This document shows positions 8,761 through 16,378 of a stretch of 64,000 nucleotides of DNA, in pieces; the stretch's first letter is position 1, and each line of letters begins with the position of its first letter. Origin of the DNA: Agrococcus sp. Marseille-P2731 (GTDB taxonomy: Bacteria > Actinomycetota > Actinomycetes > Actinomycetales > Microbacteriaceae). Made by a program: the position numbers and the translations under genes. The notes beneath the pieces were generated by a model. The model was not told the DNA's origin. It ran no database searches and saw nothing but the letters and a program-made list of their open reading frames with translations. The stretch is from contig NZ_FPEG01000001.1 of assembly GCF_900117395.1 (NCBI RefSeq), positions 62,001-126,000 on the forward strand, in the 5' to 3' direction.

Positions 8761-9207
8761 ATGGAGAACCTGCGCCTCGAAGAGCTGTCCGCCGCGAACG
8801 TCGTCGCAGCCAACGGCATGACGCTCAAGCGCGGCCAGGAGGCCTTCCTCGCGGCCAATGCCCGACTCGAGGAGTTCGTCAACACGCAGAGCGCGTGGCA
8901 GCGGGTCGTCTTCGACGCCGACGAGCCGGTCGCCTTCGTGATGGCCAACTTCGACCCGGAGGTCGATCGCGACGAGTACCGCTCGAGCATCCTGCGGATG
9001 TACGTGGCGGGCACCGCGCAGCGTCGCGGCGTCGGCACCTTCACCGTCCACCAGGTCGCCGAGGAGGCGCAGCGCAGGGGCTTCGACAGCGTCTACGCCG
9101 TGTGGGAAGAGGGCGACCAGGGACCCGGCAGCTTCTTCCAGGCAGTCGGGTTCGAGGTCATCGGCGAGAACGAGTATGGCGAGGCCATCGGGCGCAAGAC
9201 GCTCTGA
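8761..9207 (+). CDS. GNAT-family N-acetyltransferase
   Basis: This 148-residue protein has the GNAT fold: YRSSILRMYVAGTAQRRGVGTFTV contains the acetyl-CoA pyrophosphate motif QRRGVG, followed by a helix and the beta-bulge region RGFDSVYAVWEEGD and FFQAVGFEVIGENEYG at the C-terminus. It transfers an acetyl group from acetyl-CoA to an unknown amine. The start is set by the leaderless promoter rather than a ribosome site. It is monocistronic, lies between the PfkB kinase and a convergent SDR, and gives no functional clue from its neighbours. Confidence 0.85.
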   Translation: MENLRLEELSAANVVAANGMTLKRGQEAFLAANARLEEFVNTQSAWQRVVFDADEPVAFVMANFDPEVDRDEYRSSILRMYVAGTAQRRGVGTFTVHQVAEEAQRRGFDSVYAVWEEGDQGPGSFFQAVGFEVIGENEYGEAIGRKTL

Positions 9208-9280
9208 GCCGGCCGCGACCGCGACGTCGTGGCGCTCGACTCCCTCGACCGCCTCGCGCGCCCCTAGCCCGGCGCCGCCA

Positions 9281-10093
9281 TCAGTGCGCGACGGGCGCCG
9301 CCGCCTGCTGCACGAGGCCGCCGTCGACGGGCAGGTTCACGCCGTTGACGTACTTCGCCTCATCCGAGGCCAGGAAGAGCGCGGCGTGCGCGACGTCGAA
9401 GGGCTCGCCCATCCGCTTGGTCGGTGACAGCGCGTTGCGCGCTGCGAGCATCTCCTCCACGGAGGCGTAGCTGCCGCTGATCTGCTCGTGGATCATGGGC
9501 GTCTCGATGTAGCCGGGCGAGACGCAGTTGGCCCGGATCCCCTGAGCGGCGTACTCGAGGGCGAGGTTCTGGGTGAACTGGACCAGTGCCCCCTTCGTGG
9601 CCGAGTAGCTCGGGTAGTTGTAGCCGATGTAGCGCATCCCGCCGACCGACGCGACGTTCACGATCGCGCCGCGGCCGCGCCCGAGCATCCCCGGCAGGAC
9701 GTGCTTGCAGGTGAGGAAGACGCTCGTGAGGTTGACGCGGTGCACCAGGTCCCACTCCTCGAGCGTCATCTCCATCGGGCCGCCCATGCGGGCGATGCCG
9801 ACGTTGTTGTGCAGCACGTCGATGCCACCGCCGAAGGCCTCTGCCTCCTGCACCGCGGCCGCGACGCTCTCGGGGTCCGTCACGTCGCCGACGACACCCA
9901 GCACCTCGGCGGATGGCTGCAGCTCGCGCACTCGAGCGGTGGCGTCGGCCACCGCGTCGGCGTCGCGATCCACGATCGTCAGCGCCGCAGCCTCACGGGC
10001 ATAGACGATCGAGGTCGCGAGCCCGTTGTTGAGCCGCGCGCCCTTCGATCCTCCACCGAAGACCACCACCGACCGATCTGCCAGCCTGCCCAT
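9281..10093 (-). CDS. SDR-family oxidoreductase (island gene, left-reading)
   Basis: This 270-residue classical short-chain dehydrogenase has a glycine-rich NAD(P) site near residues 10-20 in the unusual form VFGGGSKGARLNNG, the NNVG segment (usually NNAG), the active-site serine in NVASVGG, the YSATKGA catalytic Tyr-Lys, and a typical PGYIETPM stretch. It should oxidise or reduce an alcohol/ketone pair. It has its own promoter with a 13-base palindrome identical in design to that of the TRAP operon, so it very likely serves the same pathway. GNLP-type C-terminal NGVNLPVDGG is normal for the family. Confidence 0.88.
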   Translation of the reverse strand: MGRLADRSVVVFGGGSKGARLNNGLATSIVYAREAAALTIVDRDADAVADATARVRELQPSAEVLGVVGDVTDPESVAAAVQEAEAFGGGIDVLHNNVGIARMGGPMEMTLEEWDLVHRVNLTSVFLTCKHVLPGMLGRGRGAIVNVASVGGMRYIGYNYPSYSATKGALVQFTQNLALEYAAQGIRANCVSPGYIETPMIHEQISGSYASVEEMLAARNALSPTKRMGEPFDVAHAALFLASDEAKYVNGVNLPVDGGLVQQAAAPVAH

Positions 10094-10134
10094 GCCGCGC
10101 TCCCATCCGCGCGACCCGGTCGCCGCGCGGGATC

Positions 10135-10163
10135 AGCCTCTGGTATTACCAGGCCGAAGTCAA
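10135..10163 (-). promoter_or_regulatory. Promoter with embedded palindromic operator (SDR side)
   Basis: Reading leftward: TTGACT (10163-10158), five bases, the perfect palindrome CTGGTA-A-TACCAG (10152-10140), then AGGCT completing GAGGCT (10140-10135) as a -10 box with a 17-base spacer. The operator fills the spacer, so bound protein should block transcription. It begins eight bases past the AEC gene and 47 bases before the SDR start. The same layout recurs at 11213-11241. Confidence 0.7.
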
Positions 10164-11140
10164 GCCAGCAGGGCCATGCAGAGCGCAGCGATCGCCGGAA
10201 CGGAGAGCATCGAGATCGCGTTGGTCGCGAGCGTGACCGTCGCGACGGACTGGCGATCGACGAGCGTCCCGACGAGCGCGAAGGCGCTCGCCGACGTCGG
10301 CATCGCGGCGAGGATCACGAGGCCGACGACCCAGACCGAGTCGAGGCCCGGTGCGAGCGCGATTGCCAGCAGCGCGGTGACGAGCGGCAGCAGCACGATC
10401 TTGCCCACCGCGGCGATGGCGACCGGGCCGATCGCCGCGACCCCCTGCCGCAGCGCCCCGAGGGCGCCGCGGAGCGTCAGCCCGATGGCGAACAGCGCTG
10501 CCGGGGCTGCTGCGGCTGCGAACGTGCCCGTCACCTCCGTCACGAGGGCCGGCAGCCGGATGCCCAGCAGGTTGACGGCGGCGCCCGCCGCGACGCTCCA
10601 CAGGAGCGGGCTCTGGAGCGTCGAGCGGCGGATCGCCGCCCCGATCCCCTCGGACCCTCCTTCACCCGCGCGGGCACGAGCGAGCAGCACAGAGGCCATC
10701 ACCGGGTAGGCCACGAGGAACACCAGGTTGTGCACGAGCTGTCCCACCACAGCGATGAGACCTGCGGTCGGCCCCAGCACGCCCAGCACCACGGGGATGC
10801 CGAGATAGGCGACGTTGCCGAAGCTCCCCGCCATGGCGAGGTGCATGGGCGAGCCCGGCCGGCGTCGCATGCTCAGCCGCAGCGCGGCGCCGAGCAGGCC
10901 CATGACGATGCCGAGCGAGAGGACGATCGTGACGACGAACTGCCAGGGGACGCCCTCGGCGAGCTCGGACTCCGCCGTCAGCGTGAACAGCAGCGCAGGC
11001 AGCGCGACGTAGAAGACGAACGCCGTGATGCCCGGCTCAGCGGTGCGGAAGGGGCGCGCCCAGCTGGCCGCGAAGCCGAGCGCCATGCCGAAGAACAGCG
11101 GCAGCGTCTGCCCCACGACCTCGATGAACATCGTCCCCAC
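10160..11140 (-). CDS. AEC-family (auxin-efflux-carrier-like) organic acid transporter
   Basis: This 326-residue integral membrane protein has about ten predicted helices in two halves, with FYVALPALLFTLTAESELAEG in the first half and AAAAAPAALFAIGLTLRG in the second, both typical of the AEC carrier family. Bacterial members carry malonate, malate, lactate or related acids; no ATPase or partner is needed. The start could be the GTG/ATG at 11140 or the Met at 11131. It is divergent from the TRAP operon and lies between two copies of the island operator, suggesting that it moves the same or a related compound, possibly as exporter of a product. Confidence 0.85.
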   Translation of the reverse strand: MGTMFIEVVGQTLPLFFGMALGFAASWARPFRTAEPGITAFVFYVALPALLFTLTAESELAEGVPWQFVVTIVLSLGIVMGLLGAALRLSMRRRPGSPMHLAMAGSFGNVAYLGIPVVLGVLGPTAGLIAVVGQLVHNLVFLVAYPVMASVLLARARAGEGGSEGIGAAIRRSTLQSPLLWSVAAGAAVNLLGIRLPALVTEVTGTFAAAAAPAALFAIGLTLRGALGALRQGVAAIGPVAIAAVGKIVLLPLVTALLAIALAPGLDSVWVVGLVILAAMPTSASAFALVGTLVDRQSVATVTLATNAISMLSVPAIAALCMALLA

Positions 11141-11212
11141 TCACGTCCCACTCGATCACCCGAGCCCCCATCATGCACGGCGGCGCGACGCGCGCAGCCC
11201 GCCGCGCTCGAC

Positions 11213-11241
11213 TTGACACGATCCTGGTACTACCAGATGAT
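11213..11241 (+). promoter_or_regulatory. Promoter with embedded palindromic operator (TRAP operon)
   Basis: A consensus TTGACA (11213-11218), five bases, the perfect palindrome CTGGTA-C-TACCAG (11224-11236) and the -10 box GATGAT (11236-11241) with a 17-base spacer stand 87 bases upstream of the dctP start. The TGGTNNNACCA core is the form bound by FadR-type GntR regulators, and a GntR/FCD gene closes the operon. Repression by spacer occupancy is inferred from the geometry. Confidence 0.75.
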
Positions 11242-11327
11242 TGCTCCGTCAGGCGTGATCTGATCTCGGCACCCACAGGAGCCGACCTCACCATCACGGA
11301 CCTGTTGCTCACTTCAAGGAGGAAGTC

Positions 11328-12353
11328 ATGAAGCATCGATCCACACTGCTCGCACTCGGGGCAGTCTCGCTCCTGGCACTCACCGCCTGCTCGGGCGGGA
11401 CCGGCGGAGCAGGCGGCGGCGACGACGCCGCGGCAGGCGAGACCTACGAGTGGGACATGACCATCACGGTCAGCGACACGTCGAGCTGGTACATGGGCGC
11501 CGAGGTGTTCGCCGAGCAGCTCGACGAGCTCTCCGACGGCCGCATGCAGCTGAGCATCTACGCGAACGAGCAGCTCTCCGGCGGCGACCCTGCCGCCGGC
11601 GTCGAGCAGCTCATGAACGGCGACAAGACGTTCTCGTACAACTCGACGATCATCTACTCCGGGATCGACCCGCGCTTCGGCGCGATCAACGCGCCCTTCC
11701 TCTACGACTCGTACGAGCAGGCTGAGGCCGCGATCGAGGCAGGCGGGCTCGAGGCCTACACCGAGCTCTCGCGCGAGCACGGGGTCGAGCTGCTCGGGTT
11801 CGGCGAGTCCGGCTTCCGCCAGGTCACGACGAGCTCCACCCCCATCAGCGGCCCCGCGGACCTCGCCGGGCTCAAGATCCGCGTGCCCGGCTCATCGCTG
11901 TTCCTCGACATCTTCACGGAGCTCGGTGCCGACCCGATCACGATGAACTTCGCAGAGGTCTTCACCTCGCTGCAGAGCGGCACGATCGACGGCCAGGAGA
12001 ACCCGTACGACGTCATCTACTCCAACGGCCTCACCGAGGTCCAGGACTACATGTCGGTCTGGAACTACGTCTACGACCCGCTCATGCTCGGCATGAACCA
12101 GGCGACCTTCGATGGCCTCTCGCCCGAGGACCAGGAGATCGTGCGCCAGGCCGCAGCGGCAGCCAACGAGGCGCAGATCACCGAGAACCGCGAGCGCGGC
12201 GAGGAGCAGCTGGCCGAGATGCGCGAGGAGATGACCGTCTCCGAGCTCACGCCCGAGCAGACGACCGACTTCCGCGAGACGATGGAGCCGATCTACTCGA
12301 AGTACGAGTCGATCTGGACCACCGAGCTGCTCGACGCCGTCCGCCCCGAGTAG
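11328..12353 (+). CDS. dctP: TRAP transporter solute-binding lipoprotein DctP
   Basis: This 341-residue DctP-family binding protein has a lipoprotein signal with lipobox LTAC (Cys21). The mature domain shows the family core GLKIRVPGSSLFLDIFTELGADPITMNFAEVFTSLQSGTIDGQENP, including the arginine that usually salt-bridges a ligand carboxylate. It captures an organic acid outside the cell and passes it to DctQM. The start follows AAGGAGGAAG. It is the first gene of the right-reading catabolic operon. The ligand is unknown; a small 2-oxo or hydroxy acid would fit the downstream enzymes. Confidence 0.92.
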   Translation: MKHRSTLLALGAVSLLALTACSGGTGGAGGGDDAAAGETYEWDMTITVSDTSSWYMGAEVFAEQLDELSDGRMQLSIYANEQLSGGDPAAGVEQLMNGDKTFSYNSTIIYSGIDPRFGAINAPFLYDSYEQAEAAIEAGGLEAYTELSREHGVELLGFGESGFRQVTTSSTPISGPADLAGLKIRVPGSSLFLDIFTELGADPITMNFAEVFTSLQSGTIDGQENPYDVIYSNGLTEVQDYMSVWNYVYDPLMLGMNQATFDGLSPEDQEIVRQAAAAANEAQITENRERGEEQLAEMREEMTVSELTPEQTTDFRETMEPIYSKYESIWTTELLDAVRPE

Positions 12354-12372
12354 TCGAGACGGACTGCCGCTC

Positions 12373-12873
12373 GTGTTCGACAAGCTCCTGACCCGCGCCG
12401 AGAACGTCCTCGTGGCGACGACCTTCGCCATCATGACGATCGTCGCGTTCGTCAACGTCGTCAGTCGCTACGCGCTCCACGGGTCCCTCTCCTGGACCGC
12501 TGAGATCGTCACGGCGCTCGCCGTGTTCATGATCATGATCGGCACGAGCGCCGCAGTCCGCCTCGACATCCACCCCGGTTTCACCCTCGTGCGGGACACC
12601 GCACGAGGGTGGGCCCGAGCGGTGGTCGTGATCGCCATCGGCGTCCTCACGCTCGCCTTCTTCGTGCTGCTGGCATGGCTGGGGCTCGATCAGGTCACCA
12701 CGCAGATGGGCCAGGGGCGAGCGACCCCCAGCCTCGCCCTCCCCCAGTGGACGCTCTCCCTCGCGATCCCCATCGGGGCGACGCTCGGCGCGATCCGCGT
12801 CATCCAGAACACCATCGCGACCGTTCGCACCCCGGCTCCCGCCGTCGTCGACGCCCAGACCAAGGAGGCCTGA
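12373..12873 (+). CDS. dctQ: TRAP transporter small permease DctQ
   Basis: This 166-residue protein has four predicted helices and the short cytoplasmic and external loops typical of DctQ subunits, which link the binding protein to the large permease. The GTG at 12373 is used as start, 19 bases after dctP. FVNVVSRYALHGSLSWTAEIVTALAVFMIMIGTSAAVR carries the family pattern (R-Y followed by E and the second helix). It is part of the same message as dctP and dctM. Confidence 0.88.
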   Translation: MFDKLLTRAENVLVATTFAIMTIVAFVNVVSRYALHGSLSWTAEIVTALAVFMIMIGTSAAVRLDIHPGFTLVRDTARGWARAVVVIAIGVLTLAFFVLLAWLGLDQVTTQMGQGRATPSLALPQWTLSLAIPIGATLGAIRVIQNTIATVRTPAPAVVDAQTKEA

Positions 12874-12876
12874 ACC

Positions 12877-14349
12877 ATGGTCGAGCTCGTGCTCCTCGGG
12901 AGCTTCGTCGTCTTCCTCTTCCTCGGGGTGCCCATCGCCTTCTCGATGGGCCTGTCGGCGATGCTGACCATCGTCACCGAGCAGAGCGTCACCGCCCTGT
13001 TCCCCACGACCGGCATCATGTTCGCCTCGATGGCGTCCGAGACGCTGCTGGCGATCCCCTTCTTCATCCTCGCCGGCGTCATCATGGAGATGACCGGCAT
13101 ATCGACGCGGCTGGTCGCCTTCGCGGATGCGCTGTTCGGACACCGCAAGAGCGGCATCGCGCTCACCACGATCATCGCCGCGATGGTGTTCGCCTCCATC
13201 TCGGGATCCGGCCCGGCCACCGTCGCGGCGCTCGGCGGCATCCTGATCCCCGCCCTGGTGCGCCACGGATACTCGAAGCGCCACGCCGCATCGCTCATGG
13301 CGAGCGCGGGCGAGATGGGCATCATCATCCCGCCCAGCATCGCGTTCATCGTCTTCGCGGTCGTCGCGAGCGACTACGAGCGCGTCTCGATCACCCGGCT
13401 CTTCGCCGCGGGCGTGGTGCCCGGGATCCTCCTGGCGGTCGCCTTCTACCTGGTGGCCCGCTACCTCCCCCGCCACACGCAGGCCGTGGCGGAGAACGCG
13501 AAGCACCACCTGACGACGGCCGCCGATCGTCTGGGAGTCGGACCCTCGGCGAAGCAGCGAGCGATGTCCATCGACTCGCGCGCCGACGACGTCCCCGCAG
13601 GTGCGCACGAGGCGGCCATCGACCTGCTCGATCACCCGGACGAGTCCGACGTCCGAGTCGGCGTCCGCACCCAGCGCGCATCAGGCGGCGAGATCTGGCG
13701 CGCCTTCGTCAAGGCCCTGCCCGGCCTCATCATGCCGGTCATCATCCTCGGCGGCATCTACGGCGGCATCTTCACGCCGACCGAGTCGGCTGCCGTCGCC
13801 GTGGTCTACGCGCTCGTCGTGGGGATCTTCCTCTCCCGCGAGATCAAGTTCGGTGACTTCTTCCGCATCTTCTCGGCAGCCGGCGCGCAGTCGGCGCGCA
13901 TCATGTTCATCATCGCGACGGCCTCGCTGTTCGCGTACGTGATCACGAAGTACCGCATCGCGTCCACCATCACCGACGGCATCCTCTCGATCACCGACAA
14001 CGCGATCGTGATCATGCTGCTCGTGAACGTCGTGCTCCTGATCGCCGGCATGTTCCTCGACGCGGTGAGCGCGTTCTACCTCTTCGTGCCGCTGATCGTG
14101 CCGCTGCTCCTGGAGGTCGGCTACGACATCACCACGATCGGCGTGTTCATGACGATCAACCTGGCGCTCGGCCTCGTGACGCCACCCGTCGGGCTCGACC
14201 TCTTCGTCGCCGCCGGCATCGCGAAGATCAGCTTCGGCGAAGCCGTCAAGGGCATCTGGCCCTTCCTCGGCACCGGCGTCGCCGTCCTGCTGCTAGTCGC
14301 CTTCGTGCCCGCGATCAGCAACTTCCTGCCCGATCTCATGGGCCTCTAG
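12877..14349 (+). CDS. dctM: TRAP transporter large permease DctM, with an unusual hydrophilic insertion
   Basis: This 490-residue DctM-family protein imports the ligand with sodium symport. Family motifs include GVPIAFSMGLSAM near the start, SGSGPATVAALGGILIP, MGIIIPPSIAFIVF and GLVTPPVGLDLFVAAGIA near the end. Typical members have about 425-430 residues; here a charged stretch of about 70 residues (roughly 197-267, rich in D, A, R and H) lies between helices near the middle of the protein. The rest of the fold looks intact, so the insertion is probably a cytoplasmic or external loop rather than damage. It starts four bases after dctQ. Confidence 0.9.
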   Translation: MVELVLLGSFVVFLFLGVPIAFSMGLSAMLTIVTEQSVTALFPTTGIMFASMASETLLAIPFFILAGVIMEMTGISTRLVAFADALFGHRKSGIALTTIIAAMVFASISGSGPATVAALGGILIPALVRHGYSKRHAASLMASAGEMGIIIPPSIAFIVFAVVASDYERVSITRLFAAGVVPGILLAVAFYLVARYLPRHTQAVAENAKHHLTTAADRLGVGPSAKQRAMSIDSRADDVPAGAHEAAIDLLDHPDESDVRVGVRTQRASGGEIWRAFVKALPGLIMPVIILGGIYGGIFTPTESAAVAVVYALVVGIFLSREIKFGDFFRIFSAAGAQSARIMFIIATASLFAYVITKYRIASTITDGILSITDNAIVIMLLVNVVLLIAGMFLDAVSAFYLFVPLIVPLLLEVGYDITTIGVFMTINLALGLVTPPVGLDLFVAAGIAKISFGEAVKGIWPFLGTGVAVLLLVAFVPAISNFLPDLMGL

Positions 14350-14376
14350 CCCCGTGCCCGACGAGAGGAACCTCCC

Positions 14377-15144
14377 GTGACACTCCCCATGCAGGGCCAG
14401 GTCAGCATCGTGACCGGCGCCGCGCGCGGCATCGGCTTCGCCGTCGCCCAAGAGCTCGCTCGGCAGGGCTCCCACGTCGTCATCGTCGACATCATCGACG
14501 GAGCCGACTCTGCGGCCGAGATCGAGCGGGATGCGGGCGGCGGCGTCCGTGCGATCGCGAAGGTCGCCGACGTCCGCTCCCCCGAGCAGGTGCAGGCGGT
14601 CGTCGACCAGACCGTCGAGGAGCTCGGTCGGCTCGACGTCCTCGTCAACAACGCCGGCACCGTCGGCCGCATCGACCTCGAGTCCATGGACGACGAGACG
14701 TGGGAGCGCGACCTCGCGACGAACCTCCGCGGCACGTACCTGTTCACCAAGGCCGCGATCTACCCGCACATGCGCGACGCCGGCTACGGCCGAGTCGTGA
14801 ACGTGAGCTCGATCTCCGGCATCATGGGCGGCCCATTCGCGGCCGGGGACGGCGGTGGCCGCAGCGGGCCGGCGTACGCGGCCTCGAAGGGCGGCGTCAT
14901 CGCCTTCACGAAGTGGGTCGCGAAGGAGGTCGGTGAGCTCGGCATCACGGTCAACACCGTCGCTCCCGGCCCGATCGCGACGCCGATGACGGATGCCATG
15001 ACCTACTCGTTCGACGCGCAGGCGATCAAGCGGATGGGCACCCCGGAGGACATCGCGGGCGCCGTCGGCTACCTCGCCTCTCCTCGCACCGGCTTCGTGA
15101 CCGGCGAGACGCTCAAGGTGTGCGGCGGGGCTGCCATCGGCTGA
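14377..15144 (+). CDS. SDR-family oxidoreductase (island gene, right-reading)
   Basis: This 255-residue classical SDR has the cofactor motif TGAARGIG at residues 13-20, NNAG near residue 90, the catalytic serine in NVSSISG, YAASKGG for Tyr-Lys, and PGPIATPM. The cofactor acidic residue after the second strand (VDIIDG) suggests NAD preference. The GTG at 14377 is the chosen start behind GAGAGGAA. It lies between dctM and the PPC-domain gene and probably oxidises the imported hydroxy compound, or reduces a keto intermediate, before the TPP enzyme acts. The substrate is unknown. Confidence 0.88.
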   Translation: MTLPMQGQVSIVTGAARGIGFAVAQELARQGSHVVIVDIIDGADSAAEIERDAGGGVRAIAKVADVRSPEQVQAVVDQTVEELGRLDVLVNNAGTVGRIDLESMDDETWERDLATNLRGTYLFTKAAIYPHMRDAGYGRVVNVSSISGIMGGPFAAGDGGGRSGPAYAASKGGVIAFTKWVAKEVGELGITVNTVAPGPIATPMTDAMTYSFDAQAIKRMGTPEDIAGAVGYLASPRTGFVTGETLKVCGGAAIG

Positions 15145-15222
15145 GCAGCGCACGCCCCGTCTCCATCAGCCGACGCGCCACCCCTGCCGACGCTGATCCA
15201 GCCACAAGCTGAAAGGACCACC

Positions 15223-16110
15223 ATGCCGCTGCCCAGCATCGTGCCCACCATCCACCACTTCGGCCCTGCGCACCCCGAGCGACTCATCGCCGTCGAGGCC
15301 GGTGCCGAGGGCCACCTGATCCGGTTCGAGCGCACCATGCCGCTCGGGGAGGCGCTGCACGACGCCCTCCGCGCACGCGGCGCGTCGAGCGGCTTCGCCG
15401 AGCTGTTCGGCATCCGGCTGGCATCCGTCCGCTTCGTCCACCCCTCCATCGGGGACACGGTCCGGCGCGCCGTCAGCTTCAGCGCGGCGCAGCGGCAGGA
15501 CGCCGTCGAGCTCGTGCAGGCGTCGGCCGTGATCGGCTCGCGCTTCGGCGAGGACTTCACCCACTGCCACGCGATGTGGCGTGACCGCGACGGCGCCCTG
15601 CACGGCGGCCACCTGCTGCCCGACACCCTCGTGGAGCCCGGCAGCGGCTACGCCATCCTCAACACCGTCTTCGGCGCCGAGCTCGTCAGCGACGACGACG
15701 CAGAGACGCTCATGCCCACCTTCACCCCGCACGCATCCGACCGAGCCCGGTCGGGATCGGAGGCGCTCGTGCCCACCATCATCGCCCGTGTCCTGCCCAA
15801 CGAGGACCTCACCGAGGCCGCCATCGCGCTGACGCGCAGGGCAGGCTTCGCCAGGGCCGTCGTCAGGGCGGGCACCGGCTCGCTCATCGGCGCGGACTTC
15901 GCTCCCGTCGACGGCGGCCGCCGCCGCATCGTCGACGGCCCCGCGACCGAGGTGATCTCGGTCAACGGCGTCGTGGATGCGGAGGCGCGGACCGCGGCGC
16001 TGACCGCGACGCTCGTCGACCGGCAGGGCCAGCTGCACGCAGGCGTGCTGACCGCGGCAGCCAATCCCGCCGCCGTCACCTTCGAGCTCGTCCTGCAAGA
16101 GATCCGCTGA
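15223..16110 (+). CDS. Tandem PPC (PCC, DUF296) domain protein
   Basis: This 295-residue protein appears to be two PPC domains in a row. In the first, HCHAMWRDRDGALHGGHLLPDTLV (residues about 112-135) matches the PPC signature of histidines followed by GGHLL. In the second half, EALVPTIIARVLPNEDLTEAAIALTRRAGF and the later VDRQGQLHAGVLTAAANP repeat the pattern in weaker form. Single PPC domains occur in plant AT-hook proteins and in free bacterial proteins of unknown role; no AT-hook is present. It has no signal or membrane segment. It is co-transcribed with the TPP enzyme genes and stands where an E2 acyltransferase might be expected. Function is unknown; the domain call is by motif reading. 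Confidence 0.7.
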   Translation: MPLPSIVPTIHHFGPAHPERLIAVEAGAEGHLIRFERTMPLGEALHDALRARGASSGFAELFGIRLASVRFVHPSIGDTVRRAVSFSAAQRQDAVELVQASAVIGSRFGEDFTHCHAMWRDRDGALHGGHLLPDTLVEPGSGYAILNTVFGAELVSDDDAETLMPTFTPHASDRARSGSEALVPTIIARVLPNEDLTEAAIALTRRAGFARAVVRAGTGSLIGADFAPVDGGRRRIVDGPATEVISVNGVVDAEARTAALTATLVDRQGQLHAGVLTAAANPAAVTFELVLQEIR

Positions 16111-16146
16111 CGCGGCACCCAGACCATCAAGAGAGAAGGAAGCACC

Positions 16147-16374
16147 ATGGACATCGCACTCAACGCAGAGTTCCTCGGCGACGAGGAAGAGGCAGACCTG
16201 GTGGAGTGGCTCGTCGAGGACGGCAGCGCCGTCGAGCAGGGAGCCCCCATCGCGCAGTTCGAGACGTCGAAGCTCGTCAGCGAGTTCGTCGCCCCGGCTG
16301 CCGGCACGATCACCCGGAAGGCGGGCGAGGGCGATGTCGTGAACCTCGACGACGTCTTCGCGACGATCGCGTAG
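16147..16374 (+). CDS. Stand-alone lipoyl (biotinyl/lipoyl-attachment) domain protein
   Basis: Only 75 residues long, this is a complete lipoyl domain and nothing else: hairpin turn FETSKLV places the attachment lysine at K42, flanked by the usual V-x-x-G and AAGTI sheets. In 2-oxo acid dehydrogenase complexes such a domain is the N-terminus of E2; here no peripheral-subunit-binding or acyltransferase domain follows. It has a good ribosome site (AGAGAAGGAAG) and sits four bases before the E1 alpha gene, so it is likely the swinging carrier that E1 acylates. Biotin rather than lipoate is possible but the ETSK sequence and neighbours favour lipoate. Confidence 0.88.
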   Translation: MDIALNAEFLGDEEEADLVEWLVEDGSAVEQGAPIAQFETSKLVSEFVAPAAGTITRKAGEGDVVNLDDVFATIA

Positions 16375-16378
16375 CCCC

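Noticed and set aside
11141-11327. Riboswitch before dctP
   Set aside because: No conserved aptamer pattern or terminator-like alternative fold is visible; the region is explained by the promoter, operator and ribosome site.
13250-13700. Frameshift or gene fusion inside dctM
   Set aside because: The reading frame is continuous, codon character is even, and both halves retain family motifs, so a loop insertion is simpler.
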